Assembly (NCBI GenBank): GCA_035541265.1
Contig: DATKNQ010000285.1
Coordinates: forward strand, 1 to 8,471
Direction of reading: 5' to 3'
Source: Bog-159 sp035541265
GTDB lineage: Bacteria > Acidobacteriota > Terriglobia > Bryobacterales > Bryobacteraceae
Length of the DNA: 8,471 bases
Positions 7,011 to 8,471 of this stretch are shown one piece after another (positions within the stretch are counted from its first letter, which is position 1; each line of letters opens with the position of its first letter). Below the pieces are notes generated by a model. The model did no database searches and had not been told where the DNA came from. It saw only the letters and a program-made list of their open reading frames with translations. The position numbers and the translations under genes are program-made.

Positions 7011-7078
7011 AAGTGAAAGACCAGCCGGACTGCCGCGTCTTTTCTTCTGTCTCCGTCTCCCTCCCGCGCTTTTAGACT
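7008..7078 (+). promoter_or_regulatory. Riboswitch expression platform: hairpin and pyrimidine tract
   Basis: Between the aptamer and the ATG at 7079 there is no T-run after a strong stem and no Shine-Dalgarno. Two structures can be drawn. One is a hairpin pairing 7016-7021 with 7037-7042, extended by 7008-7013 with 7044-7049; it uses the last three bases of P1, so it competes with the lysine-bound fold. The other pairs 6998-7004 with GCGCTTT at 7066-7072, just before the start codon, also opening P1. From 7038 to 7065 the strand is almost all C and T, the composition favoured by Rho. The mechanism (Rho-dependent, translational or other) cannot be settled by eye. Confidence 0.4.
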
Positions 7079-8089
7079 ATGCACCTTTTCGAGCTCACGC
7101 GGGCGCTCATCGATACCGAATCCATCACCGGCAACGAAGAGCGGGCCGGGCTGCAATTGTTCGACTACGTCTCCGCGCTGGCCGCGCGCTACGGCGGCAC
7201 CGCGGAGCGCACGGAAGTCGAGCCGCGCCGCGCCAATGTGTACGCCTGCTGGGGCGATCGGCCCACCGTGACGCTTTCGACCCACATGGACACGGTGCCG
7301 CCGTTCATCGCCTCGCGCGAGGATGCGGAACATATCTGGGGACGCGGGGCATGCGACACCAAAGGCATCATCGCCGCCATGCTGAAGGCCGCCGAAGCTC
7401 TACTCGAACGCGGCGTGCGCAATTTCGGGTTGCTGTTCGTGGTGGGCGAGGAACGCAACAGCGCGGGCGCTTATCACGCCGCGGCGCATCCCAAAGGCGC
7501 GCGCTACATCATCAATGGCGAGCCGACCGAGAACAAACTGGCGCTCGGCTCGAAAGGCGCACTGCGCTTTGAGATCGCGGCCACCGGACGCATGGCGCAT
7601 TCGGCTTATCCCGAGTTGGGCGAATCCGCAATCGAAAAGCTGCTCGATGTGCTGGCCCGCGTACGAGCCATTCCGCTGCCGGTCGACGATCTGCTCGGTC
7701 CCAGTACGCTGAACATCGGCACCATCAGCGGCGGCCGCGCGCCGAACGTGATCGCCGATGAGGCCAAAGCCGAGATCTTCATTCGGCTGGTCGGCGACTC
7801 GGCCGCTACCAGGGAAGCCGTCGCCGCGGCGGTTGCCGGCAAAGCGGAGGCCTGCGAGATCCTGGAGATTCCGGCGGTGCGCCTCGGCTCGCTGCCCGGC
7901 ATCGAGACCACCGTGGTGGCCTTCACTACCGATATTCCGGCTTTCGGCGACGCCTGGGGCACGCCGTATCTGATCGGCCCCGGCTCCATTCACGTTGCCC
8001 ACACGCTCGACGAACGCATTCCCAAAAACCAACTGGAAGCCGCCGTCGGCATCTATCAAGACATGGTGAGCCGATTGCTCACCCAATAG
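7079..8089 (+). CDS. M20-family zinc deacylase of lysine biosynthesis (DapE/LysK/ArgE-like)
   Basis: A complete 336-residue cytoplasmic metallohydrolase. Di-zinc motifs of M20 enzymes are all present: H69-M-D71 in STHMDTVPP; bridging D93 in GRGACDTKG; catalytic E124 and zinc ligand E125 in GEERNSAGA; E148 in NGEPTENKLALGSKG; and H308 in AHTLDER near the end. The central AHSAYPELGESAI stretch belongs to the lid/dimerization domain. The family removes acyl groups from amino acids; members include DapE (succinyl-diaminopimelate), acetyl-diaminopimelate deacetylase, LysK (LysW carrier) and ArgE (acetylornithine). Sequence alone does not choose between them. The lysine riboswitch upstream and asd 8 bases downstream point to diaminopimelate/lysine synthesis. 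It is about 40 residues shorter than E. coli DapE (375), nearer to the LysK/ArgE size class. The ATG fits the family N-terminus (FELTRALIDTESITGNEE), though no clear Shine-Dalgarno precedes it. Expression should fall when lysine is high. Confidence 0.88.
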   Translation: MHLFELTRALIDTESITGNEERAGLQLFDYVSALAARYGGTAERTEVEPRRANVYACWGDRPTVTLSTHMDTVPPFIASREDAEHIWGRGACDTKGIIAAMLKAAEALLERGVRNFGLLFVVGEERNSAGAYHAAAHPKGARYIINGEPTENKLALGSKGALRFEIAATGRMAHSAYPELGESAIEKLLDVLARVRAIPLPVDDLLGPSTLNIGTISGGRAPNVIADEAKAEIFIRLVGDSAATREAVAAAVAGKAEACEILEIPAVRLGSLPGIETTVVAFTTDIPAFGDAWGTPYLIGPGSIHVAHTLDERIPKNQLEAAVGIYQDMVSRLLTQ

Positions 8090-8097
8090 AGTACGCT

Positions 8098-8471
8098 ATG
8101 GAAACCAGAATCCAAGTCGGCATTCTCGGCGCCACCGGCATGGTGGGCCAGCATTTCGTCAAGTTCCTGCAGAACCATCCGTGGTTCGATTTGAAGTGGC
8201 TCGGCGCGAGCGATCGCTCGGCCGGCAAGCCCTACCGCGAAGCCACCGCCTGGCGGCTGGGTGGCGCGATGCCGGATGCCGTCGCGAACCTGCAGGTGGA
8301 TGAGTGCAAGCCGGGCAACGCGCCGCGCCTGCTGTTCTCCGCGATGGATGCTTCCGTCGCTACCGAAATCGAGCGCGCCTTCGCCGAGGCCGGCCACGTG
8401 GTGGTTTCGAATTCGAAGAACCACCGCATGGAGCCGGATGTGCCGCTGCTGGTGCCGGAAGTGAATCCCGA
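8098..8471 (+). CDS. asd: Aspartate-semialdehyde dehydrogenase, N-terminal part (cut by window edge)
   Basis: The reading frame opens at ATG 8098 and continues past the window end; 124 codons are visible. The enzyme reduces aspartyl phosphate to aspartate semialdehyde with NADPH, the branch point to lysine/diaminopimelate, threonine and methionine. The N-terminus has the Rossmann fingerprint G11-A-T-G-M-V-G17. The following LGASDRSAGKPY, a W at the expected spacing, FSAMD, and SNSKNHRMEPDVPLLVPEVN match the archaeal/fungal-type Asd subfamily rather than the E. coli type. The catalytic cysteine lies beyond the window. It begins 8 bases after the deacylase stop, so both are surely one operon under the lysine riboswitch. 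Only a weak AGAG precedes the start, so it may rely on coupling with the upstream gene. Confidence 0.95.
   Translation, partial: METRIQVGILGATGMVGQHFVKFLQNHPWFDLKWLGASDRSAGKPYREATAWRLGGAMPDAVANLQVDECKPGNAPRLLFSAMDASVATEIERAFAEAGHVVVSNSKNHRMEPDVPLLVPEVNP

Noticed and set aside
7016..7049. Intrinsic terminator downstream of the riboswitch
   Set aside because: The stem is AT-rich with an unpaired CCGC, its U-rich part is the 3' arm itself, and no U-run follows; kept only as a possible regulatory hairpin.
6853..7572. + strand open frame of 239 codons running through the riboswitch into the M20 gene
   Set aside because: It begins inside the riboswitch P2 helix and overlaps the M20 gene in another frame. 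Its Arg-rich product resembles no family.
1..8471. Defence system, mobile element, CRISPR array or other novel multi-gene cassette
   Set aside because: No transposase, integrase, repeat array, toxin-antitoxin pair or effector-like gene was seen. Nearly all the sequence is covered by recognisable housekeeping, signalling or secreted proteins.

Overview
The window reads as a GC-rich bacterial chromosome fragment. It is most likely from an Acidobacteriota member of the Solibacter/Bryobacter type; this is inferred from gene content only. The main pointers are a secreted Ig-like/DUF1549/DUF1553 protein, a family abundant in Planctomycetota, Verrucomicrobiota and some Acidobacteriota, a short KdpD-like kinase, and high GC at third codon positions. 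Nothing looks mobile, foreign or broken. I see no tRNA, rRNA, CRISPR array, insertion sequence or prophage.

Left part (1-2503, + strand): the last 21 codons of an unidentified upstream gene overlap by 8 bases the start of a large exported protein. That protein has two bacterial Ig-like domains, two cytochrome-type cysteine motifs and the DUF1549-DUF1553 pair. Middle (2541-4544, + strand): a complete uvrB, encoding the nucleotide-excision-repair damage-recognition subunit. It follows after 37 bases and has a -10-like hexamer only 6 bases before its ATG. Its stop codon overlaps the stop codon of the convergent gene that follows.

Minus-strand operon (6702 down to 4541): a membrane histidine kinase that looks like KdpD without its N-terminal half, followed with a 4-base ATGA overlap by a KdpE-family response regulator. 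A perfect TATAAT hexamer lies just upstream of the kinase start. No potassium-pump genes (kdpFABC) are in the window, so the target of this pair is unknown.

Right part (6703-8471): the 376-base gap between the kinase and the next + strand gene is full of regulatory sequence. It holds divergent promoters, a small inverted repeat between them, and a complete lysine riboswitch (L box) at about 6821-7010. The riboswitch has all five helices, the conserved junctions and a 6-pair L2-L3 loop-loop interaction that can be traced base by base. It heads a lysine-biosynthesis operon: an M20-family zinc deacylase (DapE/LysK/ArgE-like), then, after 8 bases, aspartate-semialdehyde dehydrogenase (asd, archaeal/fungal-type), which runs off the window edge. 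The riboswitch is the strongest non-coding signal here. It ties the otherwise ambiguous M20 enzyme to lysine/diaminopimelate synthesis.
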